Below, piece by piece: positions 10,268-20,492 of a stretch of DNA of 64,000 nt. The DNA comes from Thermomonas hydrothermalis (lineage in GTDB: Bacteria > Pseudomonadota > Gammaproteobacteria > Xanthomonadales > Xanthomonadaceae). A program made the position numbers and the translations under genes. Within the stretch, counting starts at the first letter, position 1. Every line of letters starts with the position of its first letter. The stretch is from positions 36,137 through 100,136 of the forward strand of contig NZ_FQUK01000004.1 of assembly GCF_900129205.1 (NCBI RefSeq), in the 5' to 3' direction. Below the pieces are notes generated by a model. It searched no databases. It had not been told where the DNA came from and saw nothing but the letters and a program-made list of their open reading frames with translations.

Positions 10268-10295
10268 AAAAAACCCCGCCTGTGCGGGGTTTTTT
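10268..10295. terminator. Bidirectional terminator between obgE and rpsT
   Basis: A run of six A, the stem CCCCGC (10274-10279), loop CTGT, the stem GCGGGG (10284-10289) and a run of six T give a rho-independent terminator readable on both strands. This suits the two converging genes. Confidence 0.87.
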
Positions 10296-10316
10296 GTGGC
10301 GAACGACCGTGATGCC

Positions 10317-10589
10317 TCAGGCAGCGGTCTGCAGCGCCTTGATGCGGGCGGTCAGGCGGGTCTTATGACGGGCGGCCTTGTTCTTGTGGATCAGGCCGCG
10401 CGCAGCGAAGCGGTCCAGCAGCGGCTCGGCGATGGCGTAGGCCGCACGGGCGGCGGCGACATCGTTGGCATCGAGGGCTTTGATGACCTTCTTGATGGCG
10501 GTGCGCATCTGCGAGCGCTGGGCCACGTTACGGGCATTGCGCACGAGGGTCTGCTTGGCGCGCTTTTTGGCGGACTTGATGTTAGCCAC
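10317..10589 (-). CDS. rpsT: 30S ribosomal protein S20 (GTG start)
   Basis: This 90-residue bS20 binds 16S rRNA in the small subunit. The sequence [12 protein letters not shown]...[15 protein letters not shown] is typical. The start codon is GTG, fixed by the invariant second residues ANIKS; no ATG lies close upstream in frame. An AGGA is placed about 11 bases upstream. In E. coli, rpsT starts with UUG and the poor start takes part in S20 autoregulation, so the GTG here may play the same part. A well-formed promoter lies about 90 bases upstream, giving a long leader. Confidence 0.97.
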   Translation of the reverse strand: MANIKSAKKRAKQTLVRNARNVAQRSQMRTAIKKVIKALDANDVAAARAAYAIAEPLLDRFAARGLIHKNKAARHKTRLTARIKALQTAA

Positions 10590-10679
10590 GGGGACAATCC
10601 TGGAAAGTCTTGGGGTTTTGGCGGCAGGGTTGGCGGCTGGCACAATGTGCGGCCACCAACAGCTTCGGAAAGACCGCCG

Positions 10680-10708
10680 ATTATGGGCGATACGATGGAT
10701 AGGGTCAA
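10680..10708 (-). promoter_or_regulatory. Promoter of rpsT
   Basis: On the minus strand, TTGACC (10708-10703) and CATAAT (10685-10680) are separated by exactly 17 bases. Transcription would start near 10673, leaving a leader of about 84 bases before the GTG. Confidence 0.62.
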
Positions 10709-10828
10709 GCAGCGCCACACCCGGAAACCAACATGCCGGGCCGGTACCTGGCGGCGCTGGGGGTGGCGCGTGACGTCGTTGGCCGCAGGGCAGGGTGTCG
10801 GGATGGGTATGTGCGCAGAGGGGCAGGC

Positions 10829-12445
10829 ATGAGCGCGGCGGGACGGCCGCGCAGCATGGCGCGCGGGGTATTGTCGTTCGGCGGCATGACCCTGATCAGC
10901 CGGGTGTTCGGGCTGATTCGTGACCAGGTGTTCAATGCCACCTTTGGCGCCACCTGGATGACCGACGCGTTCTGGGTGGCATTCCGGATCCCCAACTTCA
11001 TGCGCCGGTTGTTTGCGGAAGGGTCGTTCTCGACTGCGTTCGTGCCGGTGTTCACTGAGATCAAGGAAACCCGGCCGCACCAGGATCTCAAGGCGCTGGT
11101 GGCGCGCGCCGCCGGTACCCTGGGTGGGGTGCTGCTGGTGGTGACTGCGTTGGGCATGCTGTTTGCGCCCCAGTTGGCGGCGGCATTCACCCAGGCCGAT
11201 CCCGCCCCCGGCCAGCAGGTGCTGATTGCCAGCCTGCTGCGGCTGACCTTTCCCTTTCTGTTGTGTGTTTCGCTGACCGCGCTGGCGGCGGGCGCCCTCA
11301 ACAGCTATCAGCGGTTTGGGCTGCCGGCCTTTGCCCCGATCATCCTCAACCTGTGCATGATTGCCGGGGCGCTGTGGGGATCGCGCCTGACCGATCCACC
11401 GATCCTGGCGATGGGGTGGGCGATCCTGGTCGCCGGCGTCCTGCAACTGTTGTTCCTGCTGCCGGCGCTGGCCAAGCTGGATCTGCTGGCGCTGCCGCGC
11501 TGGGGCTGGCGGCATCCGGATGTGCGTAAGGTGGTGCGGTTGATGGTGCCGACCCTGCTGGGTTCGTCGGTGGCCCAGGTCAACTTGTTGTTTGACACCT
11601 TCATCGCGGCGATGCTGGTGCATGGCTCGCAGAGCTGGTTGTCCACGGCCGACCGCTTTCTGGAATTCCCGCTGGGGGTGTTCGGGATTGCCTTGGGCAC
11701 GGTGATCCTGCCGACGCTATCGCGGCATCACGTCAATACCGATCGCGCCGGCTTCTCGAAATCCCTGGACTGGGGCCTGCGCACCACGCTGGTGATCATC
11801 CTGCCGGCGATGCTGGGGTTGATGCTGCTGGCCTTGCCGCTGGTGTCCACCATTTTCCAGTACGGCCGGTTCACGGCCGAAGCGGCGCGGATGACCGCGT
11901 TGTCGGTGTTTGGCCTCAGCTTCGGGCTGCCGGCCTTTGCCCTGGTCAAGACCGTGCTGCCGGCGTTCTATGCGCGCCAGGACACGCGCACGCCGGTGCG
12001 CGCCGGGCTGGTGGCGATGCTGGCCAACATGGTCTTCAACGTGGCGCTGCTGGCCTTGATGTATCTGCTGTGGGTGCCCGAGGCCGCCAAGACGGGCGGG
12101 GTGATGGCCACGCTGGCGCGGGTGCCCGGGTTGCATTTTGCGTTGGGAATCGCCTCGGCGATGTCGAGCTACCTCAATCTGGCTCTGCTGTGGCGTTGGC
12201 TGCGCCGCGCCGACGTGTTCGATCCGCAGCCAGGCTGGGGCCGGTTCCTGTTGCGTCTGCTGCTGGCCAATGCGGTGATGGCGCTGGCTCTGCTGGCGGG
12301 GCTGCAGGTGGCGCCGGACTTCACCGTGGTGGATAAGTGGCAGCGCCTGGGGTGGCTGGTCACCCTGGTGGTGGGGGGCGCGTCGGTGTACGTGCTGGCG
12401 ATGCTGGCGCTGGGGTTCAGGCTGCGCGATTTCCGCGAGCATTGA
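10829..12445 (+). CDS. murJ: Lipid II flippase MurJ (MviN)
   Basis: This 538-residue inner-membrane protein has about 14 hydrophobic segments. It belongs to the MOP superfamily and flips lipid II across the membrane for peptidoglycan synthesis. The N-terminal signature [19 protein letters not shown] and the functional stretch [19 protein letters not shown] near residues 48-66 are clear. ARQDTRTP near residue 390 is also conserved. The start [13 protein letters not shown] was chosen after an AGAGGGG site; an upstream in-frame ATG would add a 32-residue tail unlike the family. The rpsT promoter faces away from this gene in the 239-base gap. It is followed after 66 bases by ribF. Confidence 0.96.
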   Translation: MSAAGRPRSMARGVLSFGGMTLISRVFGLIRDQVFNATFGATWMTDAFWVAFRIPNFMRRLFAEGSFSTAFVPVFTEIKETRPHQDLKALVARAAGTLGGVLLVVTALGMLFAPQLAAAFTQADPAPGQQVLIASLLRLTFPFLLCVSLTALAAGALNSYQRFGLPAFAPIILNLCMIAGALWGSRLTDPPILAMGWAILVAGVLQLLFLLPALAKLDLLALPRWGWRHPDVRKVVRLMVPTLLGSSVAQVNLLFDTFIAAMLVHGSQSWLSTADRFLEFPLGVFGIALGTVILPTLSRHHVNTDRAGFSKSLDWGLRTTLVIILPAMLGLMLLALPLVSTIFQYGRFTAEAARMTALSVFGLSFGLPAFALVKTVLPAFYARQDTRTPVRAGLVAMLANMVFNVALLALMYLLWVPEAAKTGGVMATLARVPGLHFALGIASAMSSYLNLALLWRWLRRADVFDPQPGWGRFLLRLLLANAVMALALLAGLQVAPDFTVVDKWQRLGWLVTLVVGGASVYVLAMLALGFRLRDFREH

Positions 12446-12511
12446 CTCAGGCGACGGCAGGCCGCAAGCGCAGGCGTGGTTCGTCCCGCATCGCTATACT
12501 GGCGATCTGTC

Positions 12512-13483
12512 ATGCGCTTTTTCCTCTTCCGCGATGCCAGCCCCGCCGAGGGGCACGGGCGGGCACTTTGCCCGCAGGGCAGCGTGGTCTGCATCGGCGC
12601 CTTCGATGGCCTGCATCTGGGTCATCGTGCGCTGGTGGGCCGCGCGGTCGAGCGTGCGCGTGCGCTGGGCGTGGCCGCGGTGGCGCTTGGTTTCGAGCCG
12701 CTGCCGCGCGAGTTTTTTGCAGCCGCCGCGCCGCCGCCGCGGCTGATGTTGCCGCGTGCCCGGATCGAAGCCTTGCGGGCGCTGGGCTGCGATGGGGTCG
12801 GGCTGCTGCGGTTCAATGCCGCCTTGGCGGCCATGGACGCCGAGACGTTCGTGCGAACCGTGCTGGTCGAGCGGCTGCGCGCCCGTGAAGTCTGGGTCGG
12901 GCCGGGATTCCGGTTTGGCCGGGGGCGTGCCGGTGATCTGGCCCTGTTGCAGATCCTGGGGCAGGCGTTGGGGTTTTCCGCCCAGGCGATTGCGCCAGTG
13001 CTGGTCGATGACGTGCCGGTGTCCAGTACGCGCATCCGTGCTGCGCTGGCCGAAGGGGCTTTCGCGCAGGCGGCACGCCTGCTGGGGCGGCCCTATGCCA
13101 TCGGCGGACGGGTCGTGCGTGGCCAGCAGCTGGGGCGTACGCTCGGGTTTCCGACCGCCAATCTGCGTTATGGCGGCAAAACCCCGCCGCTGCGTGGCAT
13201 CTACGCGACCTGGGTGCACGGCGTGGGGCCGGCGCCCTGGCCGTCGGTCTCCAGTTTCGGTACCCGGCCCACGGTACAGGGCGTGGAGCCGCTGCTGGAG
13301 GCGCACCTGTTCGATTTCGAGGGTGACCTGTATGGGCGCCGCATCGAGGTCGAGTTCGTCGCCCACTTGCGCGACGAGACCACCTTCCCCGACCTGCCGG
13401 CGCTGACGGCGCAGATGCAACGCGACGCTCGGCAGGCTCGCACCCTCCTTCTCCAATCCGAACCACGGCGAGCCCGCGCGTGA
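12512..13483 (+). CDS. ribF: Bifunctional riboflavin kinase/FAD synthetase
   Basis: This 323-residue enzyme makes FMN and then FAD from riboflavin. The N-terminal nucleotidyltransferase domain has [10 protein letters not shown] at 29-38 (the HxGH motif) and SSTRIR in its second half. The C-terminal flavokinase domain has [11 protein letters not shown] near 208-218. The start MRFFLFRD was chosen because the family begins just before this beta strand. A TATACT sits only 11 bases upstream of the ATG with no Shine-Dalgarno. The TGA overlaps the GTG of ileS as GTGA. No FMN riboswitch is seen. Confidence 0.95.
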   Translation: MRFFLFRDASPAEGHGRALCPQGSVVCIGAFDGLHLGHRALVGRAVERARALGVAAVALGFEPLPREFFAAAAPPPRLMLPRARIEALRALGCDGVGLLRFNAALAAMDAETFVRTVLVERLRAREVWVGPGFRFGRGRAGDLALLQILGQALGFSAQAIAPVLVDDVPVSSTRIRAALAEGAFAQAARLLGRPYAIGGRVVRGQQLGRTLGFPTANLRYGGKTPPLRGIYATWVHGVGPAPWPSVSSFGTRPTVQGVEPLLEAHLFDFEGDLYGRRIEVEFVAHLRDETTFPDLPALTAQMQRDARQARTLLLQSEPRRARA

Positions 13484-16329
13484 GCGACCAGAACGAACAT
13501 CCCTACAAAACCACCATCCTGTTGCCGGAAACCCGCTTCCCGATGCGTGGCGATCTTCCCAAGCGTGAGCCGGAGACGCTGGCGCGCTGGGAGGCGGAAG
13601 GCCTGTATGCGCAGATCCGCGCCGCCTCCAAGGGGCGTCCGCGCTTTGTCCTGCACGATGGTCCGCCGTATGCCAACGGCGCCATTCATCTGGGGCATGC
13701 GGTCAACAAGATCCTCAAGGACATCATCGTCAAATCCAAGACGCTGGCCGGCTTCGACGCACCTTACGTGCCGGGCTGGGACTGCCATGGTTTGCCGATC
13801 GAGATTGCGGTCGAGAAAAAATGGGGCAAGGTCGGGGTGAAGCTGGATGCGGCGGCGTTCCGCCAGAAATGCCGCGAGTACGCCAGCGAACAGATCGAGC
13901 TGCAACGGCGCGACTTCAAGCGGCTGGGCGTGCTGGGCGACTGGGACAACCCCTACCGCACGATGGATTTCAGGTTCGAGGCTGATGAGATCCGCGCGCT
14001 GGCCCGGGTGGTGGAAAACGGTCACCTGCTGCGCGGGGTCAAGCCGGTCTACTGGTGTTTCGACTGCGGCAGCGCTCTGGCCGAGGCCGAGATCGAATAC
14101 CAGGACAAAGTCTCGCCGGCGATCGACGTGGCATATCCGGCCCGCGATCCGCAGGCCGTGGTTCGGGCGTTCGGGGTGTCCCTCGCCGAGGGCGTGGAAG
14201 TGGCCGTGCCGATCTGGACCACCACGCCCTGGACCCTGCCGGCGTCGCTGGCGGTGTCGCTGGGGCCGACGCTGGACTACGTGTTGGTCGAAGGCCCGGC
14301 CAGGGTCGACGGCACGCGGCGCTGGCTGATTCTGGCCGAAGCACTGGCGGAGCAGGCGCTCCGGCGCTACGGCGTGTCCACGCTGACCATCCACGGGCGT
14401 GCGCCCGGTGCCGCCCTGGAGGGTCTGCGGTTCGGGCATCCGTTCTACCCATGGCGTGACATCCCGGTGTTGCTGGGTGACCACGTCAGTGCCGAAGACG
14501 GCACTGGCGCAGTGCATACCGCCCCGGGCCACGGCCAGGAGGACTTTGCCGTGGCCCAGCGTTACGGGCTGGTCGGGAACGTCTTGATGGCCGAGCTCAA
14601 TCCGGTCGATGGTCGCGGTGTGTATCTGCCATCGACGCCACCCGCCGGTGACGTGGACCTTACCCAGCTACATGTCTGGAAGGCCAACGACGCCATCGTC
14701 GACGTGTTGCGTGGCAACGATGCGCTGCTGGCGCATGCCGCGATTACTCACAGCTATCCGCATTGCTGGCGGCACAAGACCCCGATCGCCTTCCGCGCCA
14801 CGCCGCAGTGGTTTATTTCGATGGAGCAGGCGCACCTGCGACGCGACGCGCTGGAGGCGATCAAGACGGTCAAGTGGTACCCGGAGTGGGGGCAGGCGCG
14901 CATCGCTGGCATGGTCGAGGGGCGCCCGGACTGGACGATCTCGCGGCAGCGTACCTGGGGCGTGCCGATCGCCCTGTTCGTGCATCGCGAGACTGGCGAC
15001 ATCCACCCGCGCAGCGTCGAGCTGATGCGCCAGGTCGCCGACCGGGTGGAGCAGGCAGGCATCGATGCCTGGTACAGCCTGGATCCCGCCGAACTGCTCG
15101 GCGCGGAGGCGGATCAGTACGAAAAAGTCACCGATATCCTGGATGTCTGGTTCGATTCCGGGGTGACCCACGAATGCGTGCTGGCCACGCGCGGGTTGGG
15201 CAAGCCGGCCGATCTGTATCTGGAGGGCTCCGACCAGCATCGTGGCTGGTTCCAGTCGTCCCTGCTCACCGGCGTGGCGATCGACAAGGCGGCGCCTTAC
15301 CGGCAGTGCCTGACCCACGGGTTCACGGTGGACGAGCATGGCCGCAAGATGTCCAAGTCGCTGGGCAATGGCATCGAGCCGCAGGACATTCTCAAGACCC
15401 TGGGGGCCGACATCCTGCGCCTGTGGATCGCCGCGACCGACTACAGCAACGAGATGTCGCTGTCGCAGGAAATCCTCAAACGCACCGCCGACGCCTACCG
15501 GCGCATCCGGAATACCGCGCGTTTCCTGCTCGGCAATCTGCACGGCTTCGATCCAGCCCGCGATCTGCGCCCGCTGGATCAGATGGTGGCGCTGGACCGC
15601 TGGATCGTGCATCGCGCCTGGCAAGTGCAGCAGCAGATCGTGCGCGCGTATGCCGACTATGACTTTGCCGACGTCGTTCAGACGCTGATGAACTTCTGCA
15701 GTGTCGATCTCGGTGCGCTGTATCTGGACGTCACCAAGGATCGGCTTTATACCCTGCGCGAAGACGCGCCGGCACGGCGCAGTACGCAGACGGCGATGTT
15801 CCACATTGCCGAGGCGTTCGTGCGCTGGGTTGCGCCCATCCTGAGCTTCACCGCCGACGAAATCTGGGGCCATCTGCCGGGTGAGCGTGCCGGCAATGTG
15901 TTGCTGACGACCTGGTATGAGGGGCTGGCGCCATTGCCGGAGGATGCCCCGCTGTCGGCACAGCGCATGCAGGCCTTGCTGGAGCTGCGCGAACAGGTTG
16001 CCAAGGTGCTGGAGCCGATGCGGGCCGCCGGCCAGATCGGGGCGGCCCTGGAGGCCGAGATCGACCTGCACTGTGGCGTAAGCGAGTTCGCCTGGCTGGC
16101 ACCGCTGGAGGAGGAGCTGCGTTTCCTGTTCATCAGTGGCGATGTGCATCTGCACGAGGATGCGCAGCGTGCCGGCATCCAGGTCGCGGCCCGGCCGACT
16201 ACGCTGCCCAAGTGCGTGCGCTGCTGGCACCACCGCGCCGACGTCGGTAGCCATGCCGCCCATCCGCTGCTGTGCGGCCGCTGCGTCGACAACGTGGACG
16301 GCCACGGCGAAATCAGGCGGTGGTTCTGA
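13480..16329 (+). CDS. ileS: Isoleucyl-tRNA synthetase (GTG start)
   Basis: This 949-residue class I synthetase charges tRNA-Ile and edits valine. The HIGH motif is HLGH at 70-73 and KMSKS is at 623-627. The editing-domain marks TTTPWTLPA and [16 protein letters not shown] are present. The C-terminal zinc site has Cys912/Cys915 and Cys932/Cys935. The start is GTG inside the ribF stop (GTGA), giving [18 protein letters not shown], which matches the family N-terminus. The TGA overlaps the lspA ATG by one base. The order ribF-ileS-lspA-ispH is conserved across gammaproteobacteria. Confidence 0.97.
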   Translation: MSDQNEHPYKTTILLPETRFPMRGDLPKREPETLARWEAEGLYAQIRAASKGRPRFVLHDGPPYANGAIHLGHAVNKILKDIIVKSKTLAGFDAPYVPGWDCHGLPIEIAVEKKWGKVGVKLDAAAFRQKCREYASEQIELQRRDFKRLGVLGDWDNPYRTMDFRFEADEIRALARVVENGHLLRGVKPVYWCFDCGSALAEAEIEYQDKVSPAIDVAYPARDPQAVVRAFGVSLAEGVEVAVPIWTTTPWTLPASLAVSLGPTLDYVLVEGPARVDGTRRWLILAEALAEQALRRYGVSTLTIHGRAPGAALEGLRFGHPFYPWRDIPVLLGDHVSAEDGTGAVHTAPGHGQEDFAVAQRYGLVGNVLMAELNPVDGRGVYLPSTPPAGDVDLTQLHVWKANDAIVDVLRGNDALLAHAAITHSYPHCWRHKTPIAFRATPQWFISMEQAHLRRDALEAIKTVKWYPEWGQARIAGMVEGRPDWTISRQRTWGVPIALFVHRETGDIHPRSVELMRQVADRVEQAGIDAWYSLDPAELLGAEADQYEKVTDILDVWFDSGVTHECVLATRGLGKPADLYLEGSDQHRGWFQSSLLTGVAIDKAAPYRQCLTHGFTVDEHGRKMSKSLGNGIEPQDILKTLGADILRLWIAATDYSNEMSLSQEILKRTADAYRRIRNTARFLLGNLHGFDPARDLRPLDQMVALDRWIVHRAWQVQQQIVRAYADYDFADVVQTLMNFCSVDLGALYLDVTKDRLYTLREDAPARRSTQTAMFHIAEAFVRWVAPILSFTADEIWGHLPGERAGNVLLTTWYEGLAPLPEDAPLSAQRMQALLELREQVAKVLEPMRAAGQIGAALEAEIDLHCGVSEFAWLAPLEEELRFLFISGDVHLHEDAQRAGIQVAARPTTLPKCVRCWHHRADVGSHAAHPLLCGRCVDNVDGHGEIRRWF

Positions 16330-16838
16330 TGGCACCCGTCAGGTCCAATGCGCTGCCGTGGCTGGCGCTGTCGGCACTGGTGCTGGCGGCGGATCAGGCG
16401 TCCAAGGCGTGGGTGCTGCGCAGCCTGCCGGAATACACCCCGGTGCCGGTGATCGAGGGGTTCTGGAACTGGTACCGCACCTACAACACCGGGGCCGCGT
16501 TCAGCCTGCTGGCCGATGCCGGTGGCTGGCAGAAATGGCTGTTTGCCGGCCTGGCGCTGACGATCAGTGCGCTGATGACATGGATGCTGGCCCGCACCCG
16601 TCGCAACGATTACCGGCAGGCGCTGCCGTTGGCGCTGATCATCGGCGGGGCGCTGGGCAATGTCATCGACCGGTTCGTGCACGGGCACGTGGTTGATTTC
16701 ATCCAGTGGCATCTGGGTCAGCACTACTGGCCGGCGTTCAACGTGGCCGATAGCGCGGTGGTGGCCGGTGCCGTCGGCCTCGCGCTGTTCGGGTTGCTGG
16801 GCAAGCCGGGGTCTGAATCCGGCCACGCCCGTGACTGA
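16329..16838 (+). CDS. lspA: Prolipoprotein signal peptidase
   Basis: This 169-residue inner-membrane aspartic protease (signal peptidase II) cleaves lipoprotein signal peptides after diacylglyceryl modification. It has four hydrophobic segments. Catalytic aspartates lie in GNVIDR (Asp114) and FNVADS (Asp141), and [10 protein letters not shown] is conserved at 52-61. The ATG shares one base with the ileS stop (TGATG). Its likely substrates in this window include the lipoproteins at 34.1, 34.7 and 39.2 kb. Confidence 0.96.
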   Translation: MAPVRSNALPWLALSALVLAADQASKAWVLRSLPEYTPVPVIEGFWNWYRTYNTGAAFSLLADAGGWQKWLFAGLALTISALMTWMLARTRRNDYRQALPLALIIGGALGNVIDRFVHGHVVDFIQWHLGQHYWPAFNVADSAVVAGAVGLALFGLLGKPGSESGHARD

Positions 16839-16857
16839 CTGGCCTACACTTGCCGAC

Positions 16858-17850
16858 ATGGACATCCTGCTCGCCAATCCCCGTGGTTTCTGCGCTGGCG
16901 TCGATCGCGCCATCGAAATCGTCAAGCGCGCCCTGGAGCTGCATGGCGCCCCCATCTATGTCCGCCATGAAGTGGTGCACAACAAGTTCGTGGTGGACGA
17001 TCTGAAAGCGCGTGGCGTGGTGTTCGTCGAGGAACTCGACGAGGTGCCGGACGGCGCCACCGTGGTGTTCAGCGCGCATGGCGTGTCGCAGGCGGTGCGC
17101 GAAGAAGCAGCACGGCGCGGGCTGAAGGTGTTCGACGCCACCTGTCCGCTGGTGACCAAGGTGCATCTGGAGGTCAGCCGGCAGAACCGGCAAGGCCGGG
17201 ACATGGTGCTGATCGGTCATGCCGGCCATCCCGAGGTTGAAGGCACCATGGGCCAGTGGCGGCGCGACGGCCAGACGGGCCAGATCCACCTGGTCGAGGA
17301 TCTTGAGGATGTCGCCGCCTTGCAGCTTGCTCAGCCCGACAACTGCGCCTACACCACCCAGACGACCCTCAGCGTGGACGACACCCGCGAGATCATCGCC
17401 GCCCTCAAGGCACGCTACCCGGCCATCCAGGGCCCGCGTCACGACGACATCTGCTATGCCACCCAGAACCGGCAGGATGCCGTCCGTGCGCTGGTGCGCA
17501 GCGGCTGCGATGCGGTGCTGGTGGTCGGGTCGCCCAACAGCTCCAACTCCAACCGCCTGCGAGAACTGGCCGAGCGCGAGGGCGCAGCGGCCTGGCTGAT
17601 CGACAACGCCGACCAGATCGATCCAGCCTGGCTGGTCGGACGCCGGCGGGTGGGCGTCACAGCCGGGGCATCGGCCCCGGAAGTGCTGGTGCAAGGCGTG
17701 CTGGAGCGTCTGCGCGCGCTGGGCGCCTCGACCGTGCAGGAGTTGCACGGCGAGCCGGAGGACATGGTGTTCGCCCTGCCTAGGGAACTCCGTCGTGAGT
17801 CTGGCGCCGTGACGCATCTGCCGGTACAATCGCCGGCCTCGCCGGAGTAG
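16858..17850 (+). CDS. ispH: 4-hydroxy-3-methylbut-2-enyl diphosphate reductase
   Basis: This 330-residue iron-sulfur enzyme carries out the last step of the MEP isoprenoid pathway, giving IPP and DMAPP. The three cluster cysteines are Cys12 ([11 protein letters not shown]), Cys96 (DATCPLVTK) and Cys199 ([11 protein letters not shown]), which match E. coli 12/96/197. The conserved [11 protein letters not shown] and TAGASAPE are present. The family usually ends near FALPRELR. Here about 15 further residues follow, and the TAG stop is supplied by bases 8-10 of the tRNA-Thr gene. A TACACT lies seven bases before the ATG and there is no Shine-Dalgarno. Confidence 0.96.
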   Translation: MDILLANPRGFCAGVDRAIEIVKRALELHGAPIYVRHEVVHNKFVVDDLKARGVVFVEELDEVPDGATVVFSAHGVSQAVREEAARRGLKVFDATCPLVTKVHLEVSRQNRQGRDMVLIGHAGHPEVEGTMGQWRRDGQTGQIHLVEDLEDVAALQLAQPDNCAYTTQTTLSVDDTREIIAALKARYPAIQGPRHDDICYATQNRQDAVRALVRSGCDAVLVVGSPNSSNSNRLRELAEREGAAAWLIDNADQIDPAWLVGRRRVGVTAGASAPEVLVQGVLERLRALGASTVQELHGEPEDMVFALPRELRRESGAVTHLPVQSPASPE

Positions 17851-17916
17851 CTCAGTTGGTAGAGCACGTCATTCGTAATGATGGGGTCGTAGGTTCGATT
17901 CCTATCTCCGGCACCA
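17841..17916 (+). tRNA. tRNA-Thr (anticodon CGT)
   Basis: A full cloverleaf can be folded: acceptor GCCGGAG/CTCCGGC, D-arm GCTC...GAGC, anticodon loop TTCGTAA (CGT, reading ACG) and T-arm with GGTTCGATTCC. The CCA is encoded (17914-17916). The first ten bases overlap the end of ispH. A -10-like TACAAT at 17825-17830 inside ispH may serve as its promoter. Confidence 0.96.
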
Positions 17917-17933
17917 CGTTGTAAGTCACCCCG

Positions 17934-17966
17934 TCGGGCCGCCCTGTGCGGCCCGATGTCTTTTGG
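17934..17966 (+). terminator. Terminator after tRNA-Thr
   Basis: The 9-bp stem TCGGGCCGC (17934-17942) pairs with GCGGCCCGA (17948-17956) around loop CCTGT. It is followed by a T-rich stretch ending in TTTT, about 18 bases after the tRNA. Confidence 0.65.
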
Positions 17967-17975
17967 GGGTGTTGT

Positions 17976-19187
17976 TCAACCCGACCTGTTGCTGGCATGG
18001 GTCGCGTAGGGCAGTCCGAGCAGGGTCAGCGCAGCAAAGCCGGCGCCGGTCAGAAAGGTGGCCGTTGACCCGAGCCGGTCCCAGAGCAGGCCGGCGATCA
18101 CGCTGGCGGCCAGCATGGCCAACCCGCTGACCAGATTGAACATGCCAAAGGCCGTTCCCCGCAGGTCAGCGGGGGCCGTGTCGGCGACCATGGCGGCCAG
18201 CAGGCCCTGGGTCATGCCCATATGGATGCCCCACAGCGCCACCCCGGCCAGCACCACTGGCCAGCCGCCAGCGCTGGCCAGGATCAGGTCGGAGGCGATC
18301 AGGACGACAAGCCCCAGCGCCAGCAGGTGGGAACGGGCGAAGCGATCGGCCAGCCGGCCAAACGGGTAGGCGGTCGCCGCATACAGCACATTCATGACCG
18401 CCATCACCAGCGGCACCAGCGCCAGGCGCATGCCGGCCTGTTGCGCGCGCAGCACCAGAAACGCTTCGCTGAACCGGGCCAGGGTGAATACCGCGCCGAC
18501 GGCGACAACCTGCCAGTAGGGGCGGCCAAGCTGGCGCAGGCGCTCACGCCGGAGCGGGTTGCCGACGGCTTGCTGCCGGGCAGGGCGGGCGGGTTCATGC
18601 ACGCCAAACAACAGTAGCGCCACCGCCAGGCTGCCAGGCAGGAGCGCCACCCAGAACACCGCGCGGAAGTCGTTGGCCCACAGCAGCATCAGTGCGCTGC
18701 CGAGCAGCGGGCCGAGCACGGCTCCGACGGTGTCCAGTGACTGACGCAGGCCAAATGCCGCACCGCGGGTTCCGGGCGGCGCGAGATCGGCCACCAGCGC
18801 ATCGCGCGGGGCGCCGCGAATGCCCTTGCCGACCCGGTCCAGCAGGCGTGCCGTCAGCACCATGCCGACCGAGCTGGCCAGGGCGAAGACGGGCTTGGTG
18901 GCGGCGCCCAGGGCATAGCCCAGCACAGCCAGACCCTTGCGCCTGCCGAGTGCGTCGCTGAGGCTGCCTGAGACCACCTTGACCACCAGCGCGGTCGCCT
19001 CCGCCAGCCCCTCGATCAGCCCGACGTACGTGGCGCTGGCGCCCAGTGTGCCGATCAGAAACAGCGGCAGCAGACTGTGGATCATCTCCGAGGAGACATC
19101 CATCAGCAGGCTGACCAGCCCCAGAATCCAGATCGCCGCCGGTAACCGGACAGCCGTGCCGGGCGATGTCGTGGGGAGTTTGGGCAT
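17976..19187 (-). CDS. MFS transporter
   Basis: This 403-residue major facilitator protein has about 12 hydrophobic helices in two halves, with a hydrophilic loop near residues 200-220. The MFS loop 2-3 motif appears as GSLSDALGRRKGLAVLGY at about 74-91. RLLDRVGKGIRGAPRDALVAD (about 113-133) is a stretch I associate with a family of putative drug or sugar exporters of unknown substrate. It lies 12 bases downstream of the peroxiredoxin gene on the same strand, so the two are probably co-transcribed. The substrate cannot be named. Confidence 0.85.
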   Translation of the reverse strand: MPKLPTTSPGTAVRLPAAIWILGLVSLLMDVSSEMIHSLLPLFLIGTLGASATYVGLIEGLAEATALVVKVVSGSLSDALGRRKGLAVLGYALGAATKPVFALASSVGMVLTARLLDRVGKGIRGAPRDALVADLAPPGTRGAAFGLRQSLDTVGAVLGPLLGSALMLLWANDFRAVFWVALLPGSLAVALLLFGVHEPARPARQQAVGNPLRRERLRQLGRPYWQVVAVGAVFTLARFSEAFLVLRAQQAGMRLALVPLVMAVMNVLYAATAYPFGRLADRFARSHLLALGLVVLIASDLILASAGGWPVVLAGVALWGIHMGMTQGLLAAMVADTAPADLRGTAFGMFNLVSGLAMLAASVIAGLLWDRLGSTATFLTGAGFAALTLLGLPYATHASNRSG

Positions 19188-19199
19188 GACGCGGTCTGA

Positions 19200-19685
19200 T
19201 CAGGCCGGTAGTTGCGAGAGCACGTGTTCGGCCGAGGAGACGCGGAACTCGCCCGGTGCTTCCACCCATAGCCCCTTGACCACACCGTCCTCGGCATACA
19301 GCGCAAAGCGCCGGCTGCGCAGCCCCATGCCATAGCCGCTGGCATCCATTTCCATCCCCAGCGCGCGGGTGAGATCGGCATTGCCATCGGCCAGCAGGAG
19401 GATGTCCGGCGGCACCTGGTGGGCCTTGCCCCAGGCCTGCATCACGAATGGATCATTGACGGCCATGCAGATCAGGGTGATGCCGCGCGCACGGAACTCG
19501 CCGGCATGGGCGATGAACCCCGGCAGATGGCGTTCGGAGCAGGTCGGGGTAAAGGCGCCGGGCACGGCAAAGAGCACGCACTTGCGGCCGCCGAACAGGG
19601 AAGGGGTGTCGATTTTGTGGATGCCGCGGTCATCGATGTACTGCAGGACGACTTCGGGAATGCGTTGACCAATCTGGATGGACAT
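19200..19685 (-). CDS. Peroxiredoxin, Prx5/AhpE-like group
   Basis: This 161-residue thiol peroxidase reduces hydrogen peroxide or organic peroxides. The active site PGAFTPTCSERHLPGF places peroxidatic Cys49, with Thr46 and a distal Arg for activation. Other cysteines are at 36 and 73. The C-terminal resolving cysteine of atypical 2-Cys Prx5 is not seen, so it probably works as a 1-Cys enzyme resolved by glutaredoxin or glutathione. The start MSIQIGQRIP follows AGGAG. It is divergent from the heat-shock gene hsp20 and upstream of an MFS gene. Confidence 0.9.
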   Translation of the reverse strand: MSIQIGQRIPEVVLQYIDDRGIHKIDTPSLFGGRKCVLFAVPGAFTPTCSERHLPGFIAHAGEFRARGITLICMAVNDPFVMQAWGKAHQVPPDILLLADGNADLTRALGMEMDASGYGMGLRSRRFALYAEDGVVKGLWVEAPGEFRVSSAEHVLSQLPA

Positions 19686-19745
19686 GGGGGCTCCTGTGTG
19701 GCTGAAAAAATCCTGACTGCCGTTCAGCGGCCCGACGGCACGCCT

Positions 19746-19774
19746 CTTGAGCGACGTTGCCCATGATCCCATTT
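19746..19774 (+). promoter_or_regulatory. Sigma-32 heat-shock promoter of hsp20
   Basis: CTTGAGC at 19746-19752 and TCCCATTT at 19767-19774 are separated by 14 bases. The RpoH consensus is CTTGAAA-N14-CCCCATNT, so spacing is exact and the -10 matches at all but one defined position. It lies 47 bases before the hsp20 ATG. Confidence 0.72.
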
Positions 19775-19821
19775 ACCGGGTCGCGGCAGCGGTACGCCGC
19801 AACTCGCAGGAGGAGGACGCT

Positions 19822-20316
19822 ATGAACACGATCACTCATACTCAGGATCCCAGGCTCACGCAAGCGCCGCGTCGTACCAGCCAGCTTCCGTTCCCGGACG
19901 ACGTGCGCCAGCTGTTCGAACGGTTCTTCCAACTCGGTGACCTGGCCGATGGCTCCTCGGTGGTGACCAGTGAGTGGACGCCGCGGGTGGATATCCGCGA
20001 GGAAGACAACCGCTTCGTGATTCTGGCCGATCTGCCCGGTGTCGATCCGGACGATGTCGAAATCATGATGGACAAGGGCATCTTGTCGATCAAGGGCGAG
20101 CGCAAGAGCGAAGTGCAGGAGCACGCCGAGCGCTACAGCCGGATCGAACGCCGCTACGGCATGTTCCATCGCCGCTTCGCGCTGCCCGACAGCGCCGATC
20201 CGGATGGCATCACGGCGCAGGGCCACAACGGTGTGCTGGAAATCAGCATTCCCAAGCGGCCTGAAACCACGCCGCGCCGCATCCCGGTCGGCAAGCGTGA
20301 AACCCGCGTCTCCTGA
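19822..20316 (+). CDS. Small heat-shock protein Hsp20
   Basis: This 164-residue alpha-crystallin-type holdase keeps unfolding proteins soluble. The N-terminal region is about 50 residues. The alpha-crystallin domain runs from about 52 to 150, with WTPRVDIREEDNRFVILADL at 53-72, LSIKGERK, and the family mark NGVLEISIPK. The C-terminal tail holds RRIPV, which serves as the I-x-I/V anchoring motif. The start was chosen at the ATG after AGGAGGA; an upstream in-frame ATG lies inside the sigma-32 promoter and is unlikely. A strong terminator follows. Confidence 0.93.
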   Translation: MNTITHTQDPRLTQAPRRTSQLPFPDDVRQLFERFFQLGDLADGSSVVTSEWTPRVDIREEDNRFVILADLPGVDPDDVEIMMDKGILSIKGERKSEVQEHAERYSRIERRYGMFHRRFALPDSADPDGITAQGHNGVLEISIPKRPETTPRRIPVGKRETRVS

Positions 20317-20358
20317 CGCAGGTGCAGGCATCTGGCGGGGGTGTCCCGGTTCGCCTGC

Positions 20359-20390
20359 AAAGACGGCCCGCACTGCGGGCCGTCTTTGTT
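20359..20390. terminator. Strong terminator after hsp20
   Basis: A 13-bp perfect stem (AAAGACGGCCCGC at 20359-20371 with its complement at 20375-20387) surrounds a 3-base loop and runs into T residues. The A/T flanks make it potentially bidirectional, although cbpA lies in the same direction downstream. Confidence 0.82.
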
Positions 20391-20492
20391 GGAGAATCCT
20401 TAAGGCCCCGCCCTGCCGGTCGTGTCGCTTCTGCCTGACCGGCAGACACCGATGTGTCGTACTCTTCCCCTTCGACCCGGAAACCGACAGGC

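Noticed and set aside
12446..12511. FMN riboswitch before ribF
   Set aside because: The gap is only 66 bases and lacks the RFN element consensus.
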